Shown piece after piece: positions 13,701 to 27,600 of a stretch of DNA of 48,988 nucleotides; within the stretch, counting starts at the first letter, position 1, and each line of letters opens with the position of its first letter. The notes under the pieces were generated by a model. It did no database searches. It saw only the letters and a list, made by a program, of their open reading frames with translations, and was not told where the DNA came from. Both the position numbers and the translations under genes were made by a program. The stretch is from Helochares maculicollis (lineage: Eukaryota > Arthropoda > Insecta > Coleoptera > Hydrophilidae), in assembly GCA_033557835.1 (NCBI GenBank), contig JAWQRO010000203.1, positions 1-48,988 of the forward strand, written 5' to 3'.

Positions 13701-16700
13701 TAAAAATACTAGTAGGTGTTTATTAAATAATTTATTTTTATCAATACCTGAACATAAATTATTTAAAAATTTGAAAGTTATAAATATTGTCGCCGGAAGG
13801 CCGTAGCCGTGTTAACTATGAAATAAATAAAGCTATTAAGTTCTTAGTTTCCTAAAATATGATAAAAAATACATCATTCTTACGTTAAATTTCCACAACA
13901 CTACTTATCTCCTTCAGTATATTGTATCTATTTAGAAATCCATAGAAATTAAGAGAAATCCCATCATTTTACAGACGCGAGATAAAATTCAGCTTGAGGA
14001 GAATTATTGCTGAAATCGTATTTTAATTTTTGTCAAAAAATGAGACAAATGTACTAATTAGAAATATATTAATTAAATTAAGCACAGATATTTTAAAATT
14101 TACTTCATATTTTAGAGTTCTCTTCGTCAAGGATATAATTTGCAACACCTAATACAATCTCATTAAAAAAATTCAATTTAAAGTTCTCTTTGCTATACAC
14201 TTTAGGTGTTTAAGGCTTGTGCAAAAGTTGTTGTTTTTGTAGTGTGTAAATCGAGTTTATGAACTGTTGAATTTGTATCCATAATCTATGTATAAAAGCT
14301 TATCAGACCACTCCAGTTGACCAAAAATTTACTGAGTGCGTATAAAATGTCAATAATTTTCGAAAAGTACAATAATTTTAAAAATTAATAAAATATATGT
14401 ATAGATAAAATCAACAGTCACATTTTTAGAGTTAAATTTGCACCTAGCATTTTTCAACATTTTCATTAATAATCAATAAATTTTATATCCGATATGGCAT
14501 CGATTGCAGATATTTCTCGATTTGATCTTTACAATCTAGTTTTAAGTTCTTATACAACAATCACGATAATTTTGTACAACTGTGCATTTTGCACAACATG
14601 TTAAACCATTCCGCTGCTCTTCACCTTCTTTCGATCCCCAGAAAGAGAAATATGACGTCCTATTAGAGGAAACAATATAAAGTCTATAACAGAAAAATAT
14701 ATCACCAGGGCGAATTGTATGGTAGAGGCACGTATTACGGTTTTTCCTTTTCGCGTTCCACAGTAATATGTTCTAGCAATATATCTGCGTTAGCTCGTTC
14801 TGCATTTTTACTTAGCACAGCCAATTTAAAATTGTTGTGATGTGATTTCATTTAAATACCAGAACCATGTACGTAGCGGCTTTCCCGGCCCAAACCCAGC
14901 CGTGTTGCTGCCATCGTTTTGATTCGTTTCCGCGGTTGAATTAAACTACCAGAGAAACCCCTATGTTTATGACGCTCATAAATTTTCTAGCTCCATTCCT
15001 ACAGAACCTACGTCTGCTCAAACCCGGTTCCGTCTACAGGGGATTAATTAAAAGTAATGCCCACCTGGGGTATTTCAAATTGTGAACAAACTTATGTACT
15101 GAAACGTTAATTTTATTTCTATACGTATACAAGTTTTTTCTCTTTAACTCCAATTCATCGCGTTTTTACATCGTGGAATCTTGAGGTATCATAACAAAAA
15201 ATAGCACCAATTTAACAAATCACGCATCTTCTCCGATAACAAATTATATTACAAGTCCTTAATGTATAACTACGTATAAATATTACAAGGCTTCTTGATA
15301 CTCTCTTACCGGAGGTGCATGTAGAAAAAGCGAGCAAAAACTCGAACGTGCAAGTAAGACGATAATTTTATAAATAACCATAAATTGTGCATAAAGTTGA
15401 AAACCGAGTAAAAATGCAAGTTTTGTAGCAAAAAATGTAGATTACGTCGACGGTTACCACTTCATTAAAAAAATATGTAATGGCGCTTGTGAGAAAGAAA
15501 GAGAGAGCTTTGGAGGAATAGCACGACATGCACCTCTACTATCCACTAACAAACCGCAAAATGTTTCCGATTCAGACGTTTGCACTGTAGGAATTTCATT
15601 TTCAATCTATTTCATTCGACGTGTCGGCTATTTTAATATAGTATAAGAAAAGAGATCGGACCGGAATGAAACAGCACTGAACAGCAGACGCAACAGCAGG
15701 GTGGAGAATAGCGAGAAATAATAAGCAGGGTATCAAATGAAAGACAACGAACGGCAAAGGTAAGCACAGTAGAGGCAAACTTGCTAAGGCGCTCTCAAAA
15801 GCAAAGGCACTCTCCACAGCGAAGGTACGAACCGATTCGAAATAAAATTTATTGAGGCTTTTTCTGTGCTTGCTCCTCTCTATCCTCGAATGCATCCATA
15901 AATAATGCCGGGAAGTAAATATATTTTCGTTAGCCAGAAAGACATTATACTTCAGGTGAAATATTGGTAATGAAACTCGGTCTGAAAAACAATCTCGCCT
16001 TTTAGGATATATATGCTCGATTTTCTTGGATTATAGATTTTAAGTTCACACGTTACAAATTCTGTTCTTTTTTTTATTTTTATCGGTTTCCGTCCAATTG
16101 CCCACAGCTTCGCTTTCTTCAAATTTAAAACGTACTTAATCTTTCCGTAACAATATTATTTGCTATAATATACTATGCTTACATTTCAAATTTCAAATTA
16201 GCCATAATGTTATTAGTTTACTTAGACATAAAACTCTTAATTTATTACCAGCTGTGATAGAATTTCATTATGAATAAATCTTGTTAGATGAGTCGCCTGT
16301 TTTTTCATTCTTATCTAATTTTACACCAGAAAATGTTTACCGCAGCATTGAAGTGCAACACCTCAAGTATCCTCTAAAAGTGGACCGCTTATATGCTACT
16401 TATATAGTCTGGTCCGTAAATTTTATGGCGAATAAAAATTTAATAATTCTTATAATGTGCTTAGGTTATTACAGATGCATCCAAATGATACATTAATGAA
16501 TTATTACTAGCTTGTTAGAATAGCATCACAACTACTTGAAATAATTTCTCATTGTAAAGTATTCGCAAGTATATTTAATAAAAGAGCTTAGCATAAGAAA
16601 TAATTTTTGCAGGTAATCAGCTTCATCTCATTTCAATGGAAACGCTACTTCTTTTATTTATGAGCAGATATTCTAGACTTACAGTGATTAAAACACTCCA

Positions 16701-18968
16701 ATAGTTCATTTAATTTCAGGTTTATACTGTAAGTGTAATTGTCTCATCTGCAGCAAATATCAGTGTTGTCGAAAAAGCAAACCTTTCCATCTTTTTGAGT
16801 TATATTTTCCAAAAAGTACAATAGCTTTAATTCTTGGATATTCGAGATATGAACGATAAAATATATTTTAGAATTAAGGTTTTGTTTAAGTATCGTGGTT
16901 TTCTTAAATGTTTATTTATTGACAAAATGTAAGTCTTTATTGATCGAACGTCGTATACTTTTTATCAAAACCAAAAGTTATGGCTGGTCTGTTTGTTAGA
17001 TTAAGTATCGATGAACTTCTTCTCAGGAAATCAAATTAAATTAATTAGCCGAGTTTAAAAATCAACATTTTTTCTGCAACAATTACTAAAATCTTAGTTA
17101 AACGCTGCTTTATTTACTTTTATTAGTGAATTTCAATAGTGAAAATAGTCCTCATTTCAAATCCAAATCAAAGAATTTACTTGAAAACGATTCTATTATA
17201 TCAATATACATTTACACATTCGAACGAATATTTGTAGTTACATGTAAAACACTTTCTCTGCGGTTTCATATAATTATATATGATTTATTTCTGAATAAAA
17301 ACGCTTTTTTTCTTGAATGATACTTTGTTTATCTCAATCACTGCTATAGGAATCTTTGTAAAATTAATTTTAGTAAAAACTATCAGTTTCAAAAAATGTG
17401 TTAGTAAATGATTTTTCCCAATTTTGAGAAGCAAACGTTTAGTTTGGCAATGAGTACATACTCTGGACACATATTTTCTCACTGAATTCCTTTAGATTAA
17501 GCAGGTAAAATTTCCTGAAATGTCCTAGCCAATAATGCTACTCAGTTTTATTTGAATTATAGAATTGGTGCATCTAAGAAAACTCTCGACTTTCAGGACT
17601 ACGTGTATTTATATATTTCACAGTTTATCTCTGATTCCTATTACACCGTATATCATTTTCGGGTAGCTATTAAGATATGTATAGTTTGTCGATGTGGATA
17701 TTCTTTTAACATTATTGAACCTTAGAATGCAGCTAGTGCACTTCATATTTATCATTATATGCTAAGCTTTATTTGCTGGCTTTAATAGTCACATATCTTA
17801 CATAACAAACCTTTAACATATAAACTAAGAGACGTAAGGTCAGATATGAGACAAGAGCAACTTAATATATTGTTCTAAATTTTAGTACTTTGTCTTTAAC
17901 TTTAAAGCATAAGATCCGTTCCCTAGATTAAAACATGATGAATTTCATTATTCAGCAAATTAAAAGCAACATTTAAATCTTAATTATGTCAGTTGTAACA
18001 ACAACATTTTGTAAAAGTTGTATATTTCTATTGACTCTTCCATAATTATTAAACGTTGTAAAAACACGTGTCTTGATATTTTTACAGAATAACATTTCTG
18101 AAGCTCTTTTGTGTTTGAATTATTAAAAGACGGTTAAAATTTTTTTTAATCTAAAAAAAGAATCTTAGTCTTACCTTAATCATATGTATCATCACTTTTA
18201 TAAACCATACTATCAAATGTGTTTTCTAAAATTGACGTCGCATGTTTTTCTTCGCTTTTTAAGATGAATCTATAAAATTGGTCATCAATAGCTTCAACGG
18301 TTTCTAAGATATATGTGTAAAGGTCACGATTTTTATAGCCATTTATTTTTTTGGTTACTAAGATTTTAAAAATGAGATTAGTTTAAAACGAAGATTATGT
18401 AAGTTAGTATTCGTGTATTTTCAAGTTTCCAGATATAAAACTCTCTGCAAAAATATATAACTAGTATTTTCACCGTCTTGGGAACCTAATTTTTATTACT
18501 CTTACCTAAATATTTGCCTACAAAACTAAGCCAATATATTAAAAAAATAAAGTTTGGGCTAATCGTCGACGCTTTAGTCAATTAGCCTGTTACTCAGCCA
18601 GGACATTTCTATTTACAATTGAGCAACTATTGCGCAAATAATATATTATATATGATAAAACAAATGCGAAACTAGAAACTAAACAACATGTAATCGACAC
18701 ATCGTAAAAATACGCAAGACAAATGTTATTTAAACAAACTATGTTTATTTTGTATTTATCACAAACAGCTCACAATATGCAGTAACAACACATGTATTCT
18801 TATATATCCTCTTCCAACTACATTCGAAGTTGATATGTTCATATGAAAACAAAATGGAATTTTTCTAACTCCTACAAACTTAAATTTCCCAGCAATAATC
18901 TTCACAAGTCATTCCAACTCACATTTATCAAAATAAAAAGTTCTTTATTTGGTGTTTATCTTTTACAG

Positions 18969-19092
18969 CACACGCTGACTGGTCATTCCGGGAAAGTGAT
19001 GGCAGCGAAATTTCTTGGCGACTGCTCAAAAATAATTACCGGAAGTCATGATAGAACGCTAAAAATATGGGACCTGAAAATGCGAGGAACAT
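18969..19092 (+). CDS. Atg16: Atg16 exon (first visible; about WD40 blade 3)
   Basis: The acceptor TATCTTTTACAG precedes CAC ACG CTG (HTLTGHSGKV). The exon holds one complete WD repeat with the GH and WD landmarks (SHDRTLKIWDL). It ends in phase 1 at the donor GTAAGT (19093). The open frame continues upstream to 18843, but that part is not WD-like and lies before a good acceptor. Confidence 0.95.
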
Positions 19093-21569
19093 GTAAGTAC
19101 TTTTTCTCAGCTCAACACTCGAGCTCTCTCTTTTCAGATACTTCTTTCCTTAATTAATAGCGTTTTCGAATCCGCAAACGAAACAACATCCAAAAGATCG
19201 GAAGAATAAAACATTGTATTTTTCTCAAATATACTGTTCAAATATAATTATTTATATCCGCAGGAGGAAGCAAAGAGAGTTGAAAAATATTAACCATCAG
19301 TTGTCATAAGCAGGGTTAACAAAGACTCAGAGGGATCACAATCCCCTTTCTTAAAACAGTCGCAAGAGAAGTTTTTAATGCAAAGATAGAGCGGTGATGA
19401 AAACGGAGATAGCGAAGATACAAAAAATGGAATGCAAATAGAGTAGGAAGGGAGCCGCTGTGTATATTGAAAGCCGCCACCATTAATTTAAATTCTTTTG
19501 AGAAAACAGTACAAAAGTAGGGCATGTAGAATAGAGATAAGTGGTGAAAAATGTTGCCTCATAATTTCATTTAAAATCAATTTAGCCAACTTTAGTGACG
19601 TCGTATTGACAAGAAAATTTGTGGCATGACATCGATTTCACCTCGAGAGGTACGGAGCGATAGAGAGAGGAATACTCGAAGATGGAGCACCCTCGAAGGG
19701 AACCTCATTCTTTAGGTTCGTCGCCACCCCAATAGCTCACTATAATGGGGAAACTTGAGAACGAGTTCAACTTTTAATCTGCTGTCGAATTATGTTAGAC
19801 GACCTCCCCATCGCACACCCAACCCCAATAAATTATTAACGACTCCTCTATTATATTTATATATTTTTATCCTTCTTTCAAATTTTTAAATTTGCTCCGG
19901 CCGCGATTGACAAAACGCAAAAAGCACCATTACCAAAAGTTGTTACAGAAGCAACAGAAGGAGAAAATGAAGAGGCAGGGGTAGAAGGGATATTTAATGG
20001 TACTTTTTTCCTTTGGCTCAGCGACTGCAACGACGATGGTTACGATGTAAAAACGAGAAGCAATAAAAGCATCAGTGCGTCTGTCGCTGAATTTTTTATT
20101 TAATTTTCACAGAAAGAAAAATGCGGTAGAGTTAATGTTTACATTTGAAATGTAAATAAAAATTTAATTACGTCTGTGTTTGATTGCTAAATCATTTAAA
20201 AAATAAATATTGCATTTTTAAGTCCTATTTGAACAATATATTTTCAAAGGTCCTGCTTTTTGGGCCAAAATTGTTAAAATATTTTGGTTTTACTCAGAAT
20301 ACGTTTTCAATATTGCAAGTTGAAAATGGGATTTTGCTTTGCATGCAGAGAAATTAAAAAAATTTATACAACAACCCTAGATGTAATTATTGAATAAAAG
20401 TTATACTTCTGGAAGAAAATGGCTTGCTGAGGCAACAATTAATATAATTTCAGGCTCTCTAACATAAGAATTTGGTTGTAAGACTTTGTTGAAAAGATAT
20501 AATTTGTTTTATTTTAAGGTTACATTTCTTAGTATAATAAAATGTCTAGACTTTATTGATTTGTAAAAGCAATTATAACGAAATATTTACTTGTAAATAT
20601 CAGCTTTTTGCATGTGGTATTACAAGTTTTCTGAATTTTCTCTACGGCAACGATTTTGCTTTAATAGAAATAAGAGAAATTAACTTCGTTTGTAGTGTAT
20701 TGAATTTTGTTTACATGCACTCTGCTTAAATTACCTAGTAATTTATTTCTTGAATTAAATTCATCATTGAATGGAAAAACCAACGTTTAAAAATTACGCT
20801 TTGCTTCAAATCAAAAAGATTTTATAAATTTTAAAATAGGGTAGAAATTTTTGAACCAAACTAAAAGCGGTTTTTAAAGGACTTTGTTGGCTGTTATTTA
20901 AATGCAAATGTTGCACAATTATTTTCTAAAATAAATTTACATAATTTAATATAAATTGACGACGATTATTTTATCTGTCGTGTTCAATCTCCAAGCGGGT
21001 GTCTTATAAAATATACCTGCAAATAGATTCCCTCACGTACTACTCGCTAAGAATATTCAGGATTAATTGAATCAATTTAACTTTTTACGGCAATGTTAAC
21101 GCCGCCGCGTCCTGCCTTCGTTTTGCTCTTAACCCATTCTCATTATACTTCAACTACGCTACTATATATTTTTATTTGAATATTTTCAAAAAATGTTGTG
21201 TATGTATTAATCGTTTCATATATACAATATAAATTTACATTACAGCAAATATATTTCTTGTTGCAGGCATAGAAACTAAATTTGCAGGTTCTAGCTGCAA
21301 TGATTTAGTAACAACTGATGGCAATGGAACCACGATCATTAGCGGCCATTTTGATAAAAGGATTAGATTCTGGGATACACGGTCAGAAGCCAGCAGAAAC
21401 GATATTATCCTAAACGGAAAAGTAGCATCTCTTGATTTATCTAGAGGTTTGTCTCTCCAATCTTTTTTAAAGCTTCTTTCCACATAATCATTTATTCACC
21501 AAAACAATCTAATCAATTCACGTCTGTACCTCGGTTTCTTTAAATCACATCAATCGATAAATTTTGCGT

Positions 21570-21623
<54 letters not shown>

Positions 21624-24600
21624 TGAAAAGTTGTTAAACCCAATGCTGAGTATTAATATTGCTATTAAAATCGTATACATCAAATTCAACAAATGTTTAA
21701 AGAGCACATTTTTGCAATATTTAGTGTCATAAGTGCTTTGTTAAAATGTATTTGTTTGTTCTGTCTTGATAAAGTTTTAATTTTCGATTTCTAGATTCCA
21801 ATTACTTGATAGCATGCGTTCGAGACGACAGCCTTAAACTGCTAGACTTGAGGATGAACCAAGTAATCCTTACTTTCAGGCAAGTATCGATTCTCTTACT
21901 TTGCATAAAAACCAAACTAATTGCTTCGGAAAGATATCTTTTAAAATAATTGGAAAACAATCCTTAAAGCTTAAGGGCCATTGTTTAAAACTGCATCTGC
22001 TCTTCCACTGAGATTATCTAAAAATAAGATACGAAAGAAGTTTGACAAATACCTTTCAAGTATTATATAAAATTATATAATCTGACGTGAGGCCTCACGA
22101 GACGATACTGACGAGAAGGAAACGAAAATGGAACGTAAGGAGGTGGTGGTAGTGGAACATCCTACGGCGAATTTACATTAACTTCTCTTAAGGCACTCGA
22201 GAGGATAACTTCATAGTAGATTTTAAAAAGGTTATAAAATGGAGCTGCCTCTGCTATCCTAACTGGATTTTAAAAGTACATTACATAGTTAGGCCTCAAA
22301 TGTTGGCCACCTTGAGCGGAATTTTCCATTAAACAAAAACACCAAAGGGCACAGAAACCACCCTCCTCTAGCTTCTGCCCTTGGCACATCGCATCGTAAA
22401 CATTATTACCATATCCTTTTGAGTTTGAAGCGAAAATACTTACTATAAAGAGCAAAGGAGATTAAAATATCCTTTCGTGTTCAAGTGACGTAAGCTCTTA
22501 CCTTGTCCACATCGGCTCATTCTCCTTTAAAAACAAAAATACTTTTTCTTAATCCTCATCGTTTTAACCAGTGTAACAATATGTACGCTGTTGGTCGATT
22601 GTTTAATTCTACCTGTCAATATTAAAATGTGCACTTTCTAATTAACATCAGTGTTGTTACTGCATTCAAAAACAATAAATTAGTCAAGTATTCAACACAT
22701 TTTGACACCATTAAGTTAAATCTTCATAAAACAGTATTTATAATTTAACATTTTACTAGCTTTTAATACTTCAAGTTTATTTAAAAATCAGCGTAACTGT
22801 AAGTTCCGAAAGCACTTTTATTTTAATATGTTTAGAAAAATACCGTGCAACTCAATTTGTTGCGTTAAATTTATGAAATATAACAATCTTGAATTGTAAA
22901 ATAGTTAATGGACGAAGCTCTCCATGTTTTAGTTTTTACTAATTATGTGACTTTGTAATACATATTACCAACAGAGCGACTTAGCGTCCACTGACTACCA
23001 CTTCAGTAATTTGGATTGGATTGACTTTCCAGGAACTAATTGATTCTCGCTTGCCAGATCTTATACCACCGGTTTGAGAAACCAACAACTTAAGTGTATA
23101 AATAATATGGGTATATATTTTGGTGAATAGCACGGTATTTAAGCATTTGCTGAAATAAACTGAAAAAGCGAAAGAGAAAAATAAGAAGAATTAAAAAATA
23201 AAGTGTTAAAGTAAAATGATAGTATTGATATCATGGTGAAAAACAGAATTATAAGAGTAGAGAATTCATATCTGGGTGCAGCTCAGGTCTTTTCAAATCG
23301 TTTTATGGAAGCTTCATCCGCTCAATCGTACTCTAATCTCGATAATTCAAGTTACACCTGCAGTCGTTATCGAATCGTCTCTCTTATCGCGCGCCCTCTG
23401 ATCTACTTCCGATTTAATAGTAATGTAGCATTCAGCCAGGGCGAGTCCGGGAATTCAATAAACATTTCCTAAACAACTTATTCCGTCATAGCGAAGATGA
23501 AGAAGCAGCGATGAGATGCTGCTGCATAGCATCCCAGCGCATCTCGCTGCTTCGCGTCAATAGAATTTGTTTATTACTTCACTCGAGAAACGTCTTTTCC
23601 TCGGGATGCTCCGCGTAAACTTGCCGTGGGCTGGGCAAAATGGCAAAGCGAAAAATGAGGCAGCTATATAACTTTTCTTGTTTATTTCTCACAAACGAGG
23701 TTTACTGCGAACAAGGAGGAAGTAAATTCAAAGCTGTAGGTAAGTTGAAGGGAAATCAGGTAGTTCGAGGTACGGTAGTGTATCGAATTTAAGCGCGGCT
23801 GATGCCAGAGGCTGCCTCAATTACGATGAGTAAATACGATTAAACTCATAGATTTTTTAGGGTTTGGTAATTAGCAGTAAAAATAGCCCTATACCTTGTA
23901 TAATTTGTAACAATAATCAAAACGCAGCAAGTAAATGATTTAAATATTGTTGTGACATAACGATTCCAATGCAATATATTTTTCAGAAATACCATATTTG
24001 TAGGTAAAAAATGAACCAAAAAATCTCTAGAGAATATATAATACATCATCAGTTCTTCCTATGAAAAATTAATGTACTATGTCCTTATTCGGTTGTTAAA
24101 ACATGGCGTATTTCTGCCCAACTCGACTTAGCTTTATCTCTCTTAGTTTAGAAAAATGATTAAATTCATGGTATCAGATTTTTCTATGAAGCGAGATCAT
24201 ACCAAATATTTTTTTATGCTTAAAACAATTTTAATTGTCAATTGGTTCAGTTCCGTTTAATTTATAACTTTTGCGAATTATAAGTGATTTGTGATAAATT
24301 TTTGTGGCATTTTTCAAATTTTTATTCAAATGTGCCACCAAGATTATGACCTTTAACCGCGCAGCTGCCAGCTGGTTTTGCTTAAACAGCACAATGTATG
24401 CTGCAAGCACTCGCCTCAAATGCAATGGCAATGCATCGCATTTCAATGCAATCCAATGCTAAGCAAAGCAAGTGTAATACAGTAAGCTACATTTTGCTTT
24501 CGGTTCACGCTGCGCCATGCATTTATATTTGTTTATTAGAAATATGAAAAGGCTACAAAGTGCACTTTACTTAATGGTACACTCTGCTTTGGTTATTACT

Positions 24601-27600
24601 CTAAACTACAAATTACAAGAATGCTCAGCTTTAAAGCTCTTGTAATATATTAATATCAACATCACTAACTGCTAGTTTGACGCATTTAATCCTAAAATAA
24701 TTTGCTATCTTAATTAAACTTAGCGTATAGCAGTAAAAAAGTATACATACAAGGATGTTCAAAAAGTTTTCAGGTCAATAAGAGCGTTGCTATTAGCGCA
24801 ATATCGTGCAGTGATTGAATTGAATAATAAAGTTTAAAATCAAAGAAAATTAATGAACGAATGTTGAAAATATGTAAGGATTCTTCGCTTTCAATTAGTA
24901 AATATGGGTTTAAACGTGGGCGTACAAGCTTTGAAGACGATCCGCGTCAAGGAAGTCCAAAAATAGCAGCAACATCATATCATAATGGAAACTTTTCGAG
25001 TGATTGAAAGAGATTTAGTAGAAGCCCAGCGCATCTTATTGGTGAATGTAAGTAATATTTTAACTGAAGTATTGAATTTCAGAAAGCTTTGTGCACATTG
25101 GGTGTCGCATTCGGTAACAATGGCACAAAAACGCATTTTAGTGCGACTTTCTCAGCAACATTTAGAAAGTTTTCAAAAGGATAAAGGAGGTTTTGTGCGT
25201 CGATTCATCACTATGGATGAGACTTGGATCTATTACCATGATCCTGAATCCTAACAAGAGGCTGAGTGGTGTGAACCTGGTTCTTAGCCTACGAAACAAG
25301 TTCGTGTCCAAAAATCGACCAAAAAGGTGTGAGCATCAGTTTTTTGATGCGAAAGGGACTACTTGCATACGGAATATTATTGTAACCATTTAAGCCAGCT
25401 GAAGGAAAAATGTTGCGAAAAAATACCCGATTAGCAGAAAAAACAATGTTTTCATCAGAAGAATGCACCGTTTCACAATAGCATTTTAACAATGGCTAAA
25501 AGCCATGAATTAAAGTTTGAATCTAAAGTTTAAAAAAGAAATTCTTAAATATTAACGCAGTGAGTAGAGTAAGAAGACTCCTTTGTAAGTCAGGTTGCCA
25601 ATTAATTAGGGTAGATTTTTGAAATATTTAGAAGCGTGGTCGCTTTTTAATACATACCCACCTCCGAGTTTGTAAAACCTATTTCATTTTTCTTGTACAT
25701 TTCAACCATAAAGATTTTGCAAGTTATATGTATTAAAATTAGTTTTCTGAAAGATTACTATCAAAATTGGCAAAACTTTTATAAATCTTAAACTGTTACT
25801 ATGCTTTGCTGACTTGTAGAAAACTTTGAATGCCATACGTAACGCATATTATTCAAAATATTATCAAGCAGGAACATAGTATAAAAATTGTATGTCTTAT
25901 AGTATCTATTTAAATCCACAGCCTAGTAAGGACAAACAGTTATATATTAGAGCTATTTATCACCATCACAGGAGTGTCAACTCTAGATCTTTCATATTAA
26001 AAGAAAGAGTTTTTTGTGTTCATATTTAACTCAGTCCCTATCTTTGACTTTCTTATTAAATGAATAATTTGTAGTTCATATGATTAAAATGGCAGCCACC
26101 AGCGTCTAAGAACTACCGTATTTTCGAGACCCACGACTTTGGAGGTTTATTGCATGGTAATTTTTAACAAATACCTTCTATATGAGAAAACAAAGCTTAC
26201 AGTGTTCTTAATTTGTTTCAAAACTGTATTCGTATTTTAAACATTGATTTGGATTATAATGCGGTCACAAAAGTCCAAGAAATGTGCTATTTTTTTTAAG
26301 ATTACATTACTAACCACGCTTAGTCGTATAATTCCGAATCTTAACAAAATCGTGTAATTGCAACTGTCTATGCGTTTTTAAGCCATATTATTTCTCAACC
26401 CACACTAAAGGAAGCAAAAGCGTCTTTGTTTCTTAACTTTTGTTTGATTACAAATAATGATGCAAATACCGCACACTAATTGCAACCATTTCTACATTGT
26501 ACGAAAATACGGGCATTTTACTCATTGAAAAAAGTGCCGCACACATTCTAGACTATTCTGCAACAAATTCTAATGCTTTGAATTTACTAGCTATTACTTT
26601 TTGGTGACTAATTTACTACAGACATTCGCTAGTATACATTCTCGTTGTCATTACAGTTAGTCCCAAATTTCAGCCATCAGTGCAAATTTTCCATTCTATA
26701 TTATATATATTTTCAAAACTATGTTTCATTATTTCACGGCTTATTTTATATGCTTTTAAGGTGTACAACAATTTCAATCTCGATAACTTAATTTGAACGA
26801 CTGCAGCAACTGCGTAAATAAACAAATACTTCCAGTGGAACTATATGTCTCAATACTTGTGATTTTGCTATATTTGATACTGTATGCCCTTTTTGTACAG
26901 TTTTAACAGCAATGTCGACAAAGGACAACTGTGTATTCTGTATTTTTTAAATCCTTTTGTTAGATATGCTCTTTCCTTTAAAGGTATTTATTTATTCTTT
27001 GAAAAGCCATTTGACCAATTCTATAACCTGTGGTGTCCACATAATATCTGAACAACTCCCACCATCTCTTAGTTTGCTGATAACCTTTAAACCCTAACAA
27101 ATATGTATATTTGTAAATCACCTTCTTAAATTTGGTATGTTTATTTTTTTGTATCCCCTGCTTGATATTTAATGTTCCCGCATGTTGTTTAGTCCCCTTC
27201 GACGTGTTTCCGTCCTCCAGTTTGACATGGTACCCTCGGTTCAATGAAGAACTGGCAAATACACTTGTCTGGAACAGATTCTGTTCGCGTAAATGTCTGG
27301 GAGTCTAAGATTAATGATTCTTGATAAAAACGATGACTTTATGGCGATATCAGTCTCGCTCTCGGGGTGCCGTCGCTGCTGCTGCCGCGACTGCTCCTCC
27401 TAGTCTTATCGTAAGACCTGTTGGCAAACACCACTTAACCCACTTTTAGCACTCTGGAACTAAAGTGTTTAACGCGTTTTAGAAGGAAAACGAATTACGT
27501 ACCCTCTGTTCGTGATTTATTGGGATATTTTGGCGGTAGTTTCGCTTTGCAACGAGTTTATACCATATTGCTTTTTAAGTAACCTCATATTGTCTTCAAG

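Larger units (their letters stand above)
1..18968. other. AT-rich non-coding region, probably large upstream intron of Atg16
   Basis: No exon is recognisable in this stretch on either strand. The open frames are short, AT-driven and do not resemble any family I know. The first visible Atg16 exon at 18969 begins in the middle of the WD40 domain, so exons for the Atg5-binding helix, coiled coil and first WD blades must lie upstream. Most of this stretch is therefore best read as intron, although a short exon could have been missed. Contents that can be named are (TA)n at both 1-21 and 10690-10735, an 11-C run at 830-840, and mariner relics at 3906-4411 and 7161-8050. GC-richer patches near 1700-1960, 4800-5240 and 14880-15070 have no coding signal and could be regulatory. 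Confidence 0.5.

Noticed and set aside
14210..14345. Possible mariner-type or MITE end (GGCTTGTGCAAAAGTTGTTG)
   Set aside because: Looked like a terminal repeat but no transposase blocks, partner repeat or TA duplication could be found.
15602..15895. 97-codon minus-strand frame rich in Leu/Phe/Ala/Ser
   Set aside because: It is the reverse reading of a purine-rich, semi-repetitive stretch; the apparent hydrophobic segment arises from that composition.
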